Of a stretch of DNA of 64,000 nucleotides, positions 11,040 through 22,975 are shown piece after piece. Each line of letters opens with the position of its first letter. Within the stretch, counting starts at the first letter, position 1. The notes under the pieces are model-generated. The model ran no database searches. It saw only the letters and a program-made list of their open reading frames with translations, and was not told where the DNA came from. The position numbers were made by a program, and so were the translations under genes. Source of the stretch: Acanthococcus lagerstroemiae (lineage: Eukaryota > Arthropoda > Insecta > Hemiptera > Eriococcidae); NCBI GenBank assembly GCA_031841125.1, contig CM063108.1, forward strand, positions 40,914,268-40,978,267. The letters run 5' to 3'.

Positions 11040-14000
11040 TTTCAATTCACAGAGGGTCGCCAATAAAGTCTCGAAAATTGAGAAACAGATTTTCGAAGTT
11101 GGAGGTGGGGGACACCCATCCAACTCATGAAAGATGAAATAGGAAAAATAAAAAGTTCAACCAGATCCGAAAAATCTATAGTTAAATTTTCAAAGCTGGG
11201 GCGACAATCTATCTCTTGGCTTCACAAAACTACTGATCGGAACAAATAATCAAGTTTATGAAACATAAGTTTCAAAATTCGAACAACCGGGAAAAAAGGG
11301 GTCACCTCTCGAGTCCACAAAAGATTCAGATCGTGAAAATAAAAACTACTCGAAGAATAAGCATTAAATTCTGAAGAATCGAGAATTAAATTTTCAACGC
11401 CTGAGGCGGGTGTCCACCATCGGATCACCAAAACAATTAGATGGAAAAAAAAATTTGTGACTGTCCATACTGAAAGGGCACTTCGGTCCAAAAAAAAATC
11501 GACTTTGAGATTATGTTCGATTTTGGTAGGTCAAAGAGTACTGTTTAACACTGTGAGTCTCTGAACTCGAAAAAGCAAAAGTGATAGAGCGCAAGAGTGG
11601 ACGTCTATAGGCTATCGCGTTCTCGAGATTCCCGTTTGAATCTTTAAGTGTCTCCTGTAAAATTAATGTTTTGGACCGACGTGCCCTTTTAATTTGGACG
11701 GTCACATTTATCGAAAAATAATGTTTAAAGTAGATAAACGGCTGCACGAAAGATCCCAATTGAAAAAATAAAAAGGTCTCCAAAAATATTTTTAAAGACC
11801 GAAAAATTGAGAATTCTACTCCTCGGGTCCACAAAACACTTCCGATCAGAACAAAAGAGTTTCAAGGAGAATTATTTCTTAAGTCTGAAAAATCGAGAAT
11901 TTGATTTTCGGAGTTGGGAGTGGGGTCCACCCCTTAGATGCACAAATTAGTTAGATCGACAAAATAAGGGGTTCGCGGAAAAGTACTGTTCAAGACGGAA
12001 AATCATGAATTAGATTCACAGAATTGGGAGCGGGGTGCACTCCTCAGCCCCCAAAAATCTACGAATTGAAAAAATAAAAAGGTTACCAAAAATATTTTTA
12101 TAGGCCGAAAATTCGTGAATTAGAATGTTCGGACTTGTGGGTGGGGGCACCACCCTTCGAGTCCACAGGAGGCTTAATACAACAACTATGGTTTTACGGA
12201 AAACAATTTTTCAAGCCTGTAGATTTTCGGCGTGTAAGTGGGGGTCCACCCCTTGGATCCATAAAAGACTTTGATCCAACATAAATATAAGTTTAGCAAA
12301 AAATGATTTTTAAGCCTGAAAAATCGAGATTTTAATTTCCAAGTCTGGGGTGGGGTCAACTCTTCGGTCTCACATAAGATTTCAATTGAAAAAATAAACA
12401 ATCACCAGGAATAAATTTGAGAGGCTGAAAATCGAGAATTAGATTTCTGGGGTTAGGGTGAGGGTTTACCCCTCAGATCCACAAAACACTTCGATTAACA
12501 AAATAAGAGGTTCACAGACAATCGTCGTTCAAGCCTGAAAAATCGAGACAAATGTCCGAAGTTGGGAGTGTAGTCAACCCCTCGGAGAAATGAAGCGTTC
12601 ATCAAAAATAATTTTAAAGGCCGAAAAATCAAGAATTGTTGAGGGCAAGAATCCACCTTTCGAGTCTAAAAAATGTGGCAATCGAAATGAGAGGAGGTTT
12701 ATGAAAGATAATTCAGACGTTGAAAAATCGAGAATTAGATTTCCGGAGTTCAGGATGGGCTCCACCCCTCAAGTCCGCAATAGATTTTATAAAAAAAAAA
12801 AAAAAAAATTTAATAATTCAAAATCGAAAATTAGACTTTCGGAGTTGCGGGTGTAGGTTTACCTATCAGATCCACAAAATACTTCGACCAACGAAACAGA
12901 GGTTCACGGAACATTATTGTTCAAGACTGAAAAATCGAGAAGTAGACTCCCAGAGGCGAAAAATATTTTTAAAGGGCAAAAAATCGAAAATTAGATTTTC
13001 GGAATTGGGGTGGGATTCCACTCCTCGGGTCCAACAAAGACTTCGATCAGAAAAATAAGGGGATCGCCGAAAATTATCTTTCACGTCAGAAAAATCGAGT
13101 ATTAGATTTCCAGGGTTGGGGCCGGGTCAACCCATCGGAACTGAACCATTTGACCCCGCAAATGATAACAACTGAAAAATGGAGAAGGTCACTAAAAATA
13201 TTTCTAAAAGCCAAAAAATCGAGAATTAGATTTTCGGAGTTCGGGTGGGGTACCACCCCGCGGCTCCACCAAAGACTTCGATCTGAAAAATAAGGGGGTT
13301 CATCGAAAATTATTTTTCACGTCAGAAAAATCGAGAATTTGATTTCCAGAGTTGGAGGTGGGGTTAACACATCGGGACCACAATAGATTTGAATCGAAAA
13401 AATAAAAATTTCATCAAGAATAAATCTGAAAGCCCGGAAAATCGAGATTTATATTTTAGCAGGCAACGGGGGGGGGGTCTATCCCTTGGGTCTACATATG
13501 ATTTCGATCGAACAATAGAAGAGTTATGGAAAATCAGCTTTCAATACCTACCAAACAAGAATTTCATGACCGGAGTTGGGGGCGAGGAATCCTGCCCTCT
13601 GATCCACATAATACATCGATTAACAAAGTAAAGGGTCCAAAGAAAACTATTGTTGAAGACTGAAGAATCAAGAATTAGACTTCCGGAGTTGGGAGCAGTG
13701 TCAATCCTTTGGTCCTATAGAAAACATGAACAGTTCATCGAAAGTAATTTTTTAAAGGCCGAAAAATCAATAATTACACTTTCAGGGTTTGGACGGGTCT
13801 ACTTTTTGAGTCTACAGAATGTATCAATCGCAAAAAGAAGTTAAATACAATTGCAAAGTTTGAAGCATCGAGAGATAGATTTTCAGGAATTCGGGATGCG
13901 TTTTACCTCTCAAATCCACATTAGATTTCAACCGAAAAATAAATTATAGCAACAATACCTACTTTTAAAGGCCAAAATATCGAAAATAATATTTTTGTGA

Positions 14001-15400
14001 TTGGGGGTTGGGGATGGGGAGGGGGCACCCGTCTGATCCACAAAAAGCTTCGATCAACAAAATGAGAGGTTCGCGGAAAATTATTTATAAAGCCTGAATA
14101 TTCGAGAATTGGACTTCCAAGTTGGGGGTGTGGTCGACCCCCCGGCCCCATAAAAGATTCCAATTGAAATACAAAAATGGTCACCAAAAATATTTCTGAC
14201 GATCGAAAAATCAAGAATTAGATTTTCGAAGTTGTGGGCGGCGGATCACTCGTCCTCGGGTCCACAAAATACTGCGAACAAAGAAATAAGCATGGAAAAT
14301 TATTTCTTAAGCCGACAAAATAGAGAATTCAATTTCCGGAGTTGGGGGCGGAGACAGTCCATCGGGTCCACAATACTATATTATTATTTTTATTTACTGA
14401 GAGTGTTATTGCCTTGCTGCTATAATCAAACTATTATTAAAACAAATGTAAATTATTAAAAGAGGATTAACGTATTATTTGAATTGAAAAAATAAGTCGT
14501 TCTCCAAGAATAACTTTGAGAAGCTGAAAAATCGAGTTTTTTTGATTTTTGTCGTGGGTAGGAGAGTTATTCCTTGATCCACAAAAGATCTCGATTAAAA
14601 ATAAGGGGTTTATGGAAAATTGTTTTTCAACATCTATAATCGAGAATTTGATTTCCGGAGGTGGGGTGAGGTCTACCCCACGGATCCACGAATTATTTCA
14701 ATAAATAAATAAATAAAAAGTTCACCAACGAAAACTCGAAAATATAGTCTTTTGGTGTTGGGGGCGCGACTCTACTTTTCCCGTGTAGAAAAGGTATCAG
14801 TTGAAAAAAGGGAAGGCTTACGTAAAATAATTCAGAAATTTGAAGAATCGAGAATTAGATTTTCAGAGTTCAGGACGGGCTTCACCCCTCAAGTCCACAA
14901 TAGATTTTATTCAAAAAAATTAAAGGTTCACGAAAAATGAATATTGAAGTCCGAAGATTCGAGAATTTGATTTTCGGAGTTGGGGTTGAGGGTCCACATG
15001 TCGAATCCACAAAATACTTCGATCAACAAAATAAGGGGTTCGCGGAAAATTATTGTTCAAGCCTGAAAAATCGATAATTAGACTTCCGGAGTTGAGGTGA
15101 TGGTCCACCCCTCGGAACCACAACAGACTTAAACAATCGAAAATCATTTTTCACGTCAGAAATATCGAGAGTTTGATTTGCAGAGTTGAGGGTGGGGTCA
15201 GCTCATCGGGACTCAACCATTAGACCCCACAAATGATTACAACTGAAAAACGCAAAAGGTCACTAAAAAGATTTCTACAGGCCAAAAAAATGAGGATTCG
15301 ATTTTCGGGGTTAGAGGTGGGATTCCATTCCTCGGATTCACAAAATAATTTAGAAGTTTGAAGAATCGAATGTTATATTTTTGGAGTTGGGCCTCAAATG
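11040..15400. repeat. ~120-bp satellite, main array
   Basis: Over 4.3 kb, units of roughly 107-125 bp repeat with the consensus words AAAATCGAGAATTAGATTTT, CGGAGTTGGGGGTGGGGTC, ACCCCTCGG.TCCACAAAA and TTCGATC.A.AAAATAAG. I estimate about 36 units. They diverge by perhaps 20-30% and contain small insertions. The many open frames on both strands are repeat artefacts. Confidence 0.9.
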
Positions 15401-15409
15401 GGGCGGGGG

Positions 15410-15995
15410 TGCACTTTCTGTCCCCTAACGTTTTTTCGATTTAGCGGGGGATAGAGATGTATACAAACAAAAATGTGGGATATACAAACGTAAATAAACG
15501 ATCTACAAACGAATACATAAAGTTTCAGTTACCTACCTCAAATGGGTGACACACTTTACCTGTACCCCCCCCCCTCCAACGTTTTGTTAATATAGCGGGA
15601 CGAGGGGATGTATACAAACGAAACTTCGGGAACGTATACAAATCATATGCAAACAAATACAAAAGTTTCAGCACTGTATCTTAAATATTGGAAATAAGTG
15701 TAGACCATTTCCCTGTACCCCAAGGTTTTTTCGATGTAGCGAGGGAGGGGGATGTATACAAACGAAAATTTGGGCTATACAAACGTATACAAACGATATA
15801 CAAACGAATACAAAAGTTTCAGCCCCGTACCTCAAATTGGGGGGTATACCATTTCCCTGTACCCCAACGTTTTTTCGATGTAGCGAGGGAGGGGGATGTA
15901 TACAAACGAAAATTTGGGCTATACAAACGTATACAAACGATATACAAACGAATACAAAAGTTTCAGCCCCGTACCTCAAATGGGGGGGGTACAGC
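15410..15995. repeat. 144-bp tandem repeat, about four units
   Basis: Units share ACGTTTTTTCGATGTAGCG, GGGGGATGTATACAAACGAA, CAAACGTATACAAACGATAT and AAAAGTTTCAGCCCCGTACC. The last two units are almost identical (offset 144 bp between 15731 and 15875), while the first two are older (offset about 150 bp). The 129- and 137-residue frames across it come only from the repeat. Confidence 0.9.
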
Positions 15996-16180
15996 GAAAT
16001 GCACCTGCGGTGACGCGCGAAGTAGCTTTTACTGGTCCAGTAGGCAGAGGGTCTCAATAGGAAAAAGTATCAAATTGCATTGCGTTCAAACGGAATCCTG
16101 ATTCATTTATAGTTTATCGCTTCATGTTTTGTATTGTTCAGACGAAGATGTTATAGTGTTTTCAAAAATTCAATCGGAGT

Positions 16181-16383
16181 CAGTGGCGGATCCAGGATTA
16201 CACTTTGGGGGGGGGGCTAAATATTGGAGAAAAAAAGAGCAAACAAAATTTTAAGCATGAATGCATGATTGTTGATAAGTGATAATGTTGATTCATTGAT
16301 AACGCGATATGTATTCGCGAACTGTGCTGTATGAGCGCTACTGTCATTAAAAACATCGCCCCCCCCCCTTGGATCCGCCATTG
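16181..16383. mobile_element. hAT-type MITE with perfect 8-bp duplication
   Basis: 203 bp with inverted ends CAGTGGCGGATCCAGG and the complement of CAATGGCGGATCCAAG. ATCGGAGT occurs perfectly at 16173-16180 and 16384-16391. There is no coding capacity. The internal G and C tracts pair across the element. Confidence 0.9.
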
Positions 16384-16907
16384 ATCGGAGTTCGTAATTA
16401 GAAGAAATACAGAACAGAGTTTCAAAAACTGAAATTTTAGGTCGTTTGATGATAAGACGGGGTTGAAAATGGGTCGTCTGGTAAATAAGTGAGTACAGAA
16501 CAATAACGAGGTATACTATGGTCCAGTTATCATCTCAGATGTACCTAAATGTAAAAATAAGGAATTTTGAGCTAGTTCAGGGAATTTTAGATTTTCAATC
16601 CTCTAGCCCTATTAATTTTTAGAGGGACACACAGCTACCAACTGTTAACATAATGTGAAGACGTTCAATGTAAAGCACTTCCGAAAAGTCCAAGTCGAAA
16701 AAAATTAGCGGTTCCAGAGGAAGCAAAATTTTGTGGCCCCCTTCTTAGTAAGATAACGATTTTTTTTTAGCCTAAGTCGTTTTCAGAGCTACGAATACAT
16801 CAAGAAAGTACGAATACCCCAACTCAGCTCTTACGGTTCGCCTGCCAAGTAGCTGTAATACTCACTACGATTCAATTTTTATAAAATAGACTCTATACTC
16901 TAAGTAC

Positions 16908-17134
16908 CATTTTTATTGCTCGCCACACACTAGAGTCTTGATTCGGTACATCCGTTGATTCGGTATTGTAGTCGTCTTCTGGTACGGATTGTTCAAAGTC
17001 GTAATATGCTTGAACCAAACAATACCGTCCTTTGATAGTGCGGTAAGAAATCATGAGACATTCGTCATAGTTCCCCAAGTGATGCGTCGTGCCAGAAAAT
17101 ATTCCAGTTCTCGGCCATTCTGTTGACTCCAACA
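16908..17134 (-). CDS. NRF-6-like protein, second exon
   Basis: After an acceptor (TTTTTTGTAG) the exon begins TG, which completes an ATG with the last base of the exon ending at 23323. The protein runs MLESTEWPRTGIFSG, then LGNYDECLMI and KGRYCLVQAY. This is the core of the secreted N-terminal NRF domain, in which an Asp/Ser-Gly-xxx-Pro-x-Gly turn is followed by GxYDECL and a G-x-YC pair. NRF-6 family proteins are multipass membrane acyltransferase-3 proteins of animals. The likely donor is GTACTT at 16907, but the exon could end elsewhere, because the frame stays open to 16893. No acyltransferase exons were found to the left, so they lie outside the window or are lost. Confidence 0.75.
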
Positions 17135-18879
17135 CTACAAAAAATGACGTTTTCATAAACTTAACTTAGCTCCATTGATTAAATACCACGAGATGAATGT
17201 AATATAGTCATTATATTAACGTGGTCATAGCAATGATTAACCATGTGAACATCGACTTTAACATGACACATTAATTATAGTCAATCGTATCCCAACATGA
17301 TTTATGTATGTAACAAGTGGCTTTCATTTGCGACCAGCGGGATTTTACATGAGACGCCCTAGATCGGAGTTTCAATGCAGAAGAAATATTTTTCGTGTTC
17401 ATGTGTTCATTTTGTGAATTTTCGGAGAAAAACATGGATGTAGATGAGGAAAATGGTCTATTTGCCCCCTTCATTGACCTTCATTTATGTCACGTACCTA
17501 TCTTTCTATTGAATTGATTATGTTTTAAACTTAAAGACATTTTAGGTGACTTTTTTAATTCATGAAGATTATGTGGTATGATGCTTTTTACCTATATTTT
17601 CCTATAAAAAATTTCGTGGTTCTCATATCACCTTTCATATATATGTATATATATTTTCTCAAAATCCTTCAACATAATAATATATATTATCTTTACTTTA
17701 GAGAAGCAGTTTTGTAAGGGGTGAAAATCTTGGAAAATCAAAATTTCTTTTGAGACCTGCGTTAGGTCTTAGTGACTTTAGAAACCTGCAAATTGTATTC
17801 TATATTGAATAAATGACATAACCCTCCCCCACACCTGTCACAGTGGTACCATATGCAATTCAATTCAATCCAATTAGATTTATTAGCTCCTTGCTTACTG
17901 AGCCTATGCTCGTTTTGGGCAGTTTTGGGTTCGGCATAATATGTTACAATAGCTATGATGAATTAATATACATGAAAATAAAAAATAAATATATGGAGTC
18001 AGATGTGAAAATTAACCTGTAATAGAATTCATCATTATTTTGAGAAATTTACAAATTGTATACCATTGCGAAAAAATGACCTAAATTTGGTCTCCGCCTC
18101 CTTTAAGTAGCACTTCAGGGGTTCAGTTCTAAAAACTGCCTCCGTGATTAAAGTCAATGACCTCAAAAACGTATAAATCGACCTCTATCTCGAATTTAAT
18201 TTCTTTTAGGGCTACTCTCCCCAGGATCATTTACTACGCTAAATAATTAAACTATATTTCACAGAAAAAAAATGCAGGTACTAAAATGTACAAAAATGTT
18301 TTTGTCTCACAAGAAAGACCCGCTACCTCTAAAAGTATGTTTTCCTTTTGCTCCCCCCACTTCACATCCTTCTAACAATAAGCCTTTTCCCAAATCAAAT
18401 ATATTAAAGAGTTAGACATTATAAAGTTATAACTTTCAAATCTTCACTTACTACATATGATAAGAGGGGGAGGCGCGGGAGAAGTGGGGGAAATACGTCT
18501 AGGAGAAGGCATGAGAAAAAGGGAAAAAATGTTTGCTTTTTATGAAAATATGTATGTATTTTTAAAATTCAGTGGGACGGTGAGGAGGATAATGATCCGT
18601 TTACCCTCTCGTAAAACTTCTATTTTGTTCAATTAAGCAAATTTTAAGTTCAAGAACATTTCAGGTGAGTCAAACCTCTGTGTATTTTTCTGTACAAAGG
18701 AAAGGAGACTTGAAACACACAATGTCCTTATCCGATCGACCTGAAATTTTTTAGGATTTCTTTTCACTCACTGAATTCTATGCAGGGAGCGTCTCGAAAG
18801 AATTCGGGGGAAAAACAAGAGTAAGTAAGGACCACACGGACGTATACCTCGGTTCTTAATTTCTTATTCGACTCTCAAC

Positions 18880-19200
18880 CCCTAACTGAAGTCTGCAACT
18901 CGAGAGGATCAATGAAAGCGTTGCTTTTCTCTGAAAAGTTGACGGTTCCGATGACCAGGCTACCTCCCGTGACGCTGGGGGAAATTGTTGCCACACTTTT
19001 CCCCCAGCACCTACCACTACCACCAAGGCGGGAGCTCACTAGGCAGGACTGGGATCTGCGGCTAGAAGTCACAGCCTATGAGCTGAGAGTAGTCGTGGAT
19101 CGGATCAGGGAAGAGAGGAAAGCCCTGGGGCGGGATGACATACCTAGCCTGGCCTGGGAACTGATCCACTCGCTGAGGCCGGAATGGCTACTGTGGTATC
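18880..19200 (+). mobile_element. R1-like LINE, start of reverse transcriptase
   Basis: The frame gives LFPQHLPLPP, then ELRVVVDRIREERKALGRDD and SLAWELIHSLRPEWLLWY. This matches the region of R1-clade polyproteins just before and at the first reverse-transcriptase blocks, where KAPGPDGIP is normal; here that block is altered to KALGRDDIP. Homology stops near 19200, where foreign sequence begins, and resumes near 20745. The DNA is GC-richer than the surrounding intron. Confidence 0.75.
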
Positions 19201-20012
19201 CAGATTCCGTGACTCTCACTCACTCCACTGTCACGACCCTATCGGAAAATCCTCTAACTAGTCTTTCCTTGCTTTTCTTTCTTCCCTAATCTTTTCCACC
19301 TACCGTTATTTTTCCTTGACTTCGTGACGTCACTTTTTCCCTAAAGGTAGACCGATCGTCTATTCCTCGAGGAGACTGTTTCGGAATCGGTTAGAAGCGT
19401 GTTCTCTCTTTTTGATTTTTGCTATTTTGCGTTAATATATTCCGTGTTTCCATACTTTTGCGAGTAGTTATTGTCAGGGTTCTAAACGTGAGTCGAACCT
19501 ACGTAGGGAGTGCCGGCTGTGCGTTTATTTTCGCCTTTCAGGTGACTGACCCGTAGTTAGTACACGCCGTCCGTTGGTGACCGCGTGGCACGCGAATCTC
19601 TTTGCTACACGAATACCGATCAACTCGACCTCTCGCCGTATACTCGACGGAATCAATCCTCCAAGGCGGATCAACGTACTCACCCGTCATCGTTGTATCC
19701 CGGTTTGATACCTGTTTAGTTTTAGTTTCCGGTTAGGATAAGATCGGGCTACTAATTAAATGGGATCTTTCCATGCCTCGGTACCTCTCTCCCGTTGAGT
19801 TACCTCATCACTACTGCGGGTAATCCTACAAGTCTAGAGCCGTTCTCAACCCCCTGTGAAACTCATCGCTTGAGCTAGTCGTGAGCAACGCGGGTGTGGT
19901 GTTCTCCATCTCCCAAGTGCGTCAACCCATTTCTCGGTTACCACACTACGCACCTGCTTCATTAGGTGTCTTGAAGAGAGCTTTCCTGGCGATATGGAAG
20001 ACAGGCTGCACC
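19200..20012. other. Unclassified insert within the R1-like LINE
   Basis: CpG-rich sequence without long frames. TGTCACGACCC at about 19229 could be the start of a long terminal repeat, but I found neither a matching end nor a second copy. I cannot name it. Confidence 0.3.
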
Positions 20013-20702
20013 CCAGTTGCGTCCCGCACGGGAGGGTAAGAAAAAGGATATATCGCAACTGCGTCCCAATAAAAAAAGTACATGTCTCAATTGCGTCCGA
20101 AGTGCATCCAGAAATAAACAGTCGATGTTAGAATTAAAATGACTTCTGTAATCATTCTTTATGTTAGAACGTGTATGTAGATTACAATGTGAATGACGAT
20201 GACACGACACGTATTAACTACATACGAGGGCAATCCCAAAAGTAAGTCCTATTTTGCTGTAAAATGATTAAGAATGAACAAAAATTCAATATAAAACCAA
20301 ATTTATTTAGGATTTGAGTTACACTATTTCTCTATAATAATCACTATCTACCTTCAAATACTTCTGATACCGATCCTTCAGCTTCGAAATGCCCATTGGG
20401 CAAAATTCAGGGAGTTGGTTTTTGAAGAAGTTTGTGACTTCCTTTTGGAGCGCGGCGTCATTGCAGTTGAATTTTTTTCCGCTCAAATTACGTTTTAAGG
20501 ATGGAAACAGATGAAAATCACTCCAGGCAAGATCCAGTGATATTTTTAACCACACCTGCAATACTTTGCAGCCAGTCCTAAGTCTGGTTAAGTGGGAAGG
20601 GAAATATATGGAATGCAATTGAGCTGTTAAAAGAAGGGACGCAATTCAGACATGTCTGGGGCGCAATTAAGATGTGCCCTTTTTCCTAGTGGTACGCAAC
20701 TG
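20013..20702. mobile_element. Element D: inverted ends with AGTTGCGTCCC repeats
   Basis: The left flank carries CCCAGTTGCGTCCCG, GCAACTGCGTCCC and TCTCAATTGCGTCC within 90 bp. The right flank carries the same words inverted (GGGACGCAATTC, GGGGCGCAATTAAG, ACGCAACTGAGAC), and AGAAAAAGG pairs with CCTTTTTC. Its interior holds the 3' end of a mariner. A non-autonomous element with repeated motifs in both ends; superfamily unknown. Confidence 0.55.
20223..20625 (-). mobile_element. Mariner fragment: transposase C-terminus and 3' end
   Basis: On the minus strand the frame at 20618-20319 contains LAWSDFHLFPSLKRNLSGKK, the block around the last catalytic Asp of mariner transposases (normally DLAPSDFHLF), followed by QLPEFCPMGISKLKDRY and KYLKVDSDYY. 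The strand then runs through a short UTR into the terminal repeat CGAGGGCAATCCCAAAAGTA (plus-strand view, 20225), next to TA. Pro is replaced by Trp beside the catalytic Asp. The 5' two thirds are missing. Confidence 0.85.
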
Positions 20703-20724
20703 AGACAAAAATTTGTGGTCAGGA

Positions 20725-21021
20725 CGCTACTCGGATTCACCGGGAAGACAGCGAGGCTGGTCCTGCTTCGCAAAGGCAATAACAAACCAGTGGGATCTCC
20801 GAGGGTACCTACGAGCGATCATCAGGAGCTACCTGGCAGACAGAACACGATAGCATAATAGACGCAGAAGGTCGTCAGGTCCAGAAGATCATCTCGGTGG
20901 GTGTATCTCAGGGATCAGTCTTAGGACCCCTGTTGTGAAACATGTCTTTTGACAGGGTCCTGCAGCTCACACTTTCGAAAGGAGCCCAGGCCATCTGCTT
21001 TGCCTACGATATCAAATATGT
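20725..21021 (+). mobile_element. R1-like LINE, middle reverse transcriptase piece
   Basis: KTARLVLLRKGNNKPVGSP matches the R1 block after the thumb-proximal loop. A deletion then joins to LRAIIRSYLADRT, QKIISVGVSQGSVLGPLL and MSFDRVLQL, with a TGA where Trp is expected after PLL. Two or more frame changes occur. The piece leads up to the catalytic box, which is interrupted by the insert at 21031. Confidence 0.75.
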
Positions 21022-21030
21022 CAAATTTAC

Positions 21031-21838
21031 GATTTCAACTCCGTTCACCTTTCCTTTACTTCGTTGAAGAATACACGTCAGGTTGATGGTGATGGTGGAA
21101 AATATTTGACTGGTATCTGAGGGTGGCAAAAATAATTGACTATACGAAGGAAATAAATATTTTAGATTGCTTAGCAAGGGAAAGAAACGTCTTCGTTTAG
21201 GCTTACATCGAACTCTCCGATCTCCGATCAGTTACTTTCTTGAGTTGCTTGGAATAAAGTACGCAAAATCCGTGCTGAAACTTTTGACGTTATGACCGAC
21301 AAGGTAGTCAAATTTATGAACATACAGGTCAGTAAAAGTATTGACATCTAAGAAACTTAGAACGTGTAGTTCTCGTATTTACGTAATTACAAATACACGT
21401 GTCGATCGAAATAATTTGAATTCCCCGTGAAATTCCGTTCGATTTTCTCAAACATTCGCCCTTTGTGTGGGGCCTTTAGAGTTCGAGATACAATTCCGTC
21501 CGAATTTCTCGAACATTCGCTCGATGGGGCCGAATCTTTCTCCTTTTCGTTATTTCTTAGACTGACAACAAATATTTGTTTGTTTGTCATTAGGTCCGAA
21601 CACTCGAACTCCCGAATCCGATTCCAAGATGCAAGTGGTCGATACTTAGTATTTTTATTATCCTTATAATTTAAAACTGTCAGATTTTATATTTAATAAA
21701 TTTAAGTTGTATTCAAAATTTCGATTTCTTCTAGTTAACGTTTTCTGTAGTGAAACAAAATTTGGACAGGGCCTTTTCCCTCAGGTATTGACGTAACTCC
21801 CCTCAGGTTTAAACGATCCAGCTTCCTCTTCAAATACA
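21031..21838. mobile_element. 808-bp insert beside the R1 active-site box
   Basis: CAAATTTAC stands on both sides (21022-21030 and 21839-21847), and joining the sides keeps the R1 frame open through SDDTLLLVEERSEQ. Inside are two related words, ATTCCGTTCGATTTTCTC and ATTCCGTCCGAATTTCTC. No coding sequence is recognised and no inverted ends are obvious. Confidence 0.45.
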
Positions 21839-21847
21839 CAAATTTAC

Positions 21848-22251
21848 ATCAGACGACACCCTTCTCCTTGTAGAGGAGAGGTCGGAGCAGGAAGTTCGCA
21901 GCAGGTCCATACTCAGCATTGAGATGGTGTCTCGCTGGATGGAGGCAAATGGCTTAGAGGTGGTTGCCCAGTAGATAGAAGCCGTCCTTTTTCATGGGCG
22001 GAAAGGGGACAGGCCACAGCCATTTGACCAGCAGTACTGGGTGAACCGGTATCCCTACAGCCCGGAAGGTGTACCTGGGAATTACAGTGGACAACGAGTT
22101 GTGTAGGAAACCGCATCACCGTAAAACAGAAGAGAAAGCAGACCGAACGCTGAGGGCGTTGTGTCAGTTTATGCCGAACCTCCGGGGGACGGGTGAGAGT
22201 CGAAGAAGGATATATTCGACAGCAATCCACTCGGTTCTTCACTATGGAGCC
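21848..22251 (+). mobile_element. R1-like LINE, 3' part of reverse transcriptase
   Basis: The frames give TLLLVEERSEQEVRS, LSIEMVSRWMEANGLEV and, after an in-frame TAG, EAVLFHGRKGD; a frameshift leads to YLGITVDNEL and later the RRRIYSTAIHSVLHYGA block. These are the R1 segments from the YADD strand to the C-terminal domain. The SINE at 22266 splits the element after AlaLeuAsnTrpAlaPro. Confidence 0.8.
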
Positions 22252-22265
22252 CTTAATTGGGCACC

Positions 22266-22705
22266 TCTTTTTTCACGTGCTGTCACCCGAGCCCTGGAAC
22301 CGCCCCTTCGAGCATTACCTCAGGGACATCGGGGAGCCTCTTAGGGCTGCGTTAGCCCTCTTCTCTTCTTGCCAGGAATCGGCTCAGGTGAACTACGCTA
22401 TCTTCCTGTCGAATACCCGTATCACTAGCCCCGTGGTTTATGACGGTGAGTTCAACGAGCACCGGCAGGTAGCGCCTTACCCATTTACAGCTTTCTGATA
22501 CTGGCGGCCGATTACACACTTCTCGGAAGCCTCTGCTGTAAGTGGTTGTGACTCTGTGTACGTTATCAGAATGCGGTGTTAGGATTTGTGACGAGTTTTT
22601 TCTAGCATTACTGATAACGATGCCGGCGTTAGGAATCGAACCCGATGCCTTCGGGTTCGGAAGCCGGGTTCTCAGGTTCTTAACGCTACGCCACAGAGCC
22701 ACAAG
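22266..22705 (-). mobile_element. tRNA-derived SINE with 14-bp target duplication
   Basis: CTTAATTGGGCACC is perfectly duplicated at 22252-22265 and 22706-22719. On the minus strand the element starts with a tRNA-like head: A box TGGCGTAGCGTTAAGA, then about 30 bp later the B box GGTTCGATTCC (rc of 22633-22643), spacing as in RNA polymerase III promoters. It ends in a short A-rich tail (CACGTGAAAAAAGA). About 440 bp long. Confidence 0.85.
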
Positions 22706-22915
22706 CTTAATTGGGCACCAGTCCCGGCACTCTGCGAGAACAGAGAAGACATAGGAAGGGTCCAGCGGGCTAGCTCACTACACATAATCTGCGCGTATAG
22801 AACCGTCTCGGATGAGGTGGCTCTTGTACTAGCTCAAATGCCTCCTATTGATCTGCTGGCCAAGGAGAGCGCTACTCTTTCCGTGCTGTCGTTAGGGGTA
22901 AATAAATAAATGTGT
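22706..22915 (+). mobile_element. R1-like LINE, C-terminal piece after the SINE
   Basis: The frame reads RVQRASSLHIICAYRTVSDE, then ALVLAQMPPIDLLAKERA. The CAYRTVS and PPIDLLAxER blocks are hallmarks of the R1-clade C-terminal domain. It runs into a GA microsatellite at 22918. Confidence 0.85.
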
Positions 22916-22917
22916 GG

Positions 22918-22919
22918 AG

Positions 22920-22954
<35 letters not shown>

Positions 22955-22975
22955 GAGGGGGAGAAGGGGAGAGAG
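22918..22975. repeat. GA microsatellite
   Basis: About 30 GA dinucleotides with a few interruptions follow the R1 remnant. The serine/leucine-rich minus-strand frames across it are artefacts. Confidence 0.95.

Noticed and set aside
11040..15400. Many frames of 60-110 codons in the satellite
   Set aside because: All follow the satellite words (such as KNRELDFRSSG) and change frame from unit to unit.
15668..16101. 129- and 137-codon frames on both strands
   Set aside because: The 144-bp tandem repeat has a length divisible by three, so frames stay open in several registers; no coding evidence.
19228..19840. Solo LTR beginning TGTCACGACCC
   Set aside because: No matching CA end, target duplication or second copy could be shown in the window.
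18880..22915. Possible rDNA locus because of the R1 element
   Set aside because: R1 usually sits in 28S rDNA, but no rRNA sequence flanks the remnant and the pieces are decayed; this is a dispersed copy.
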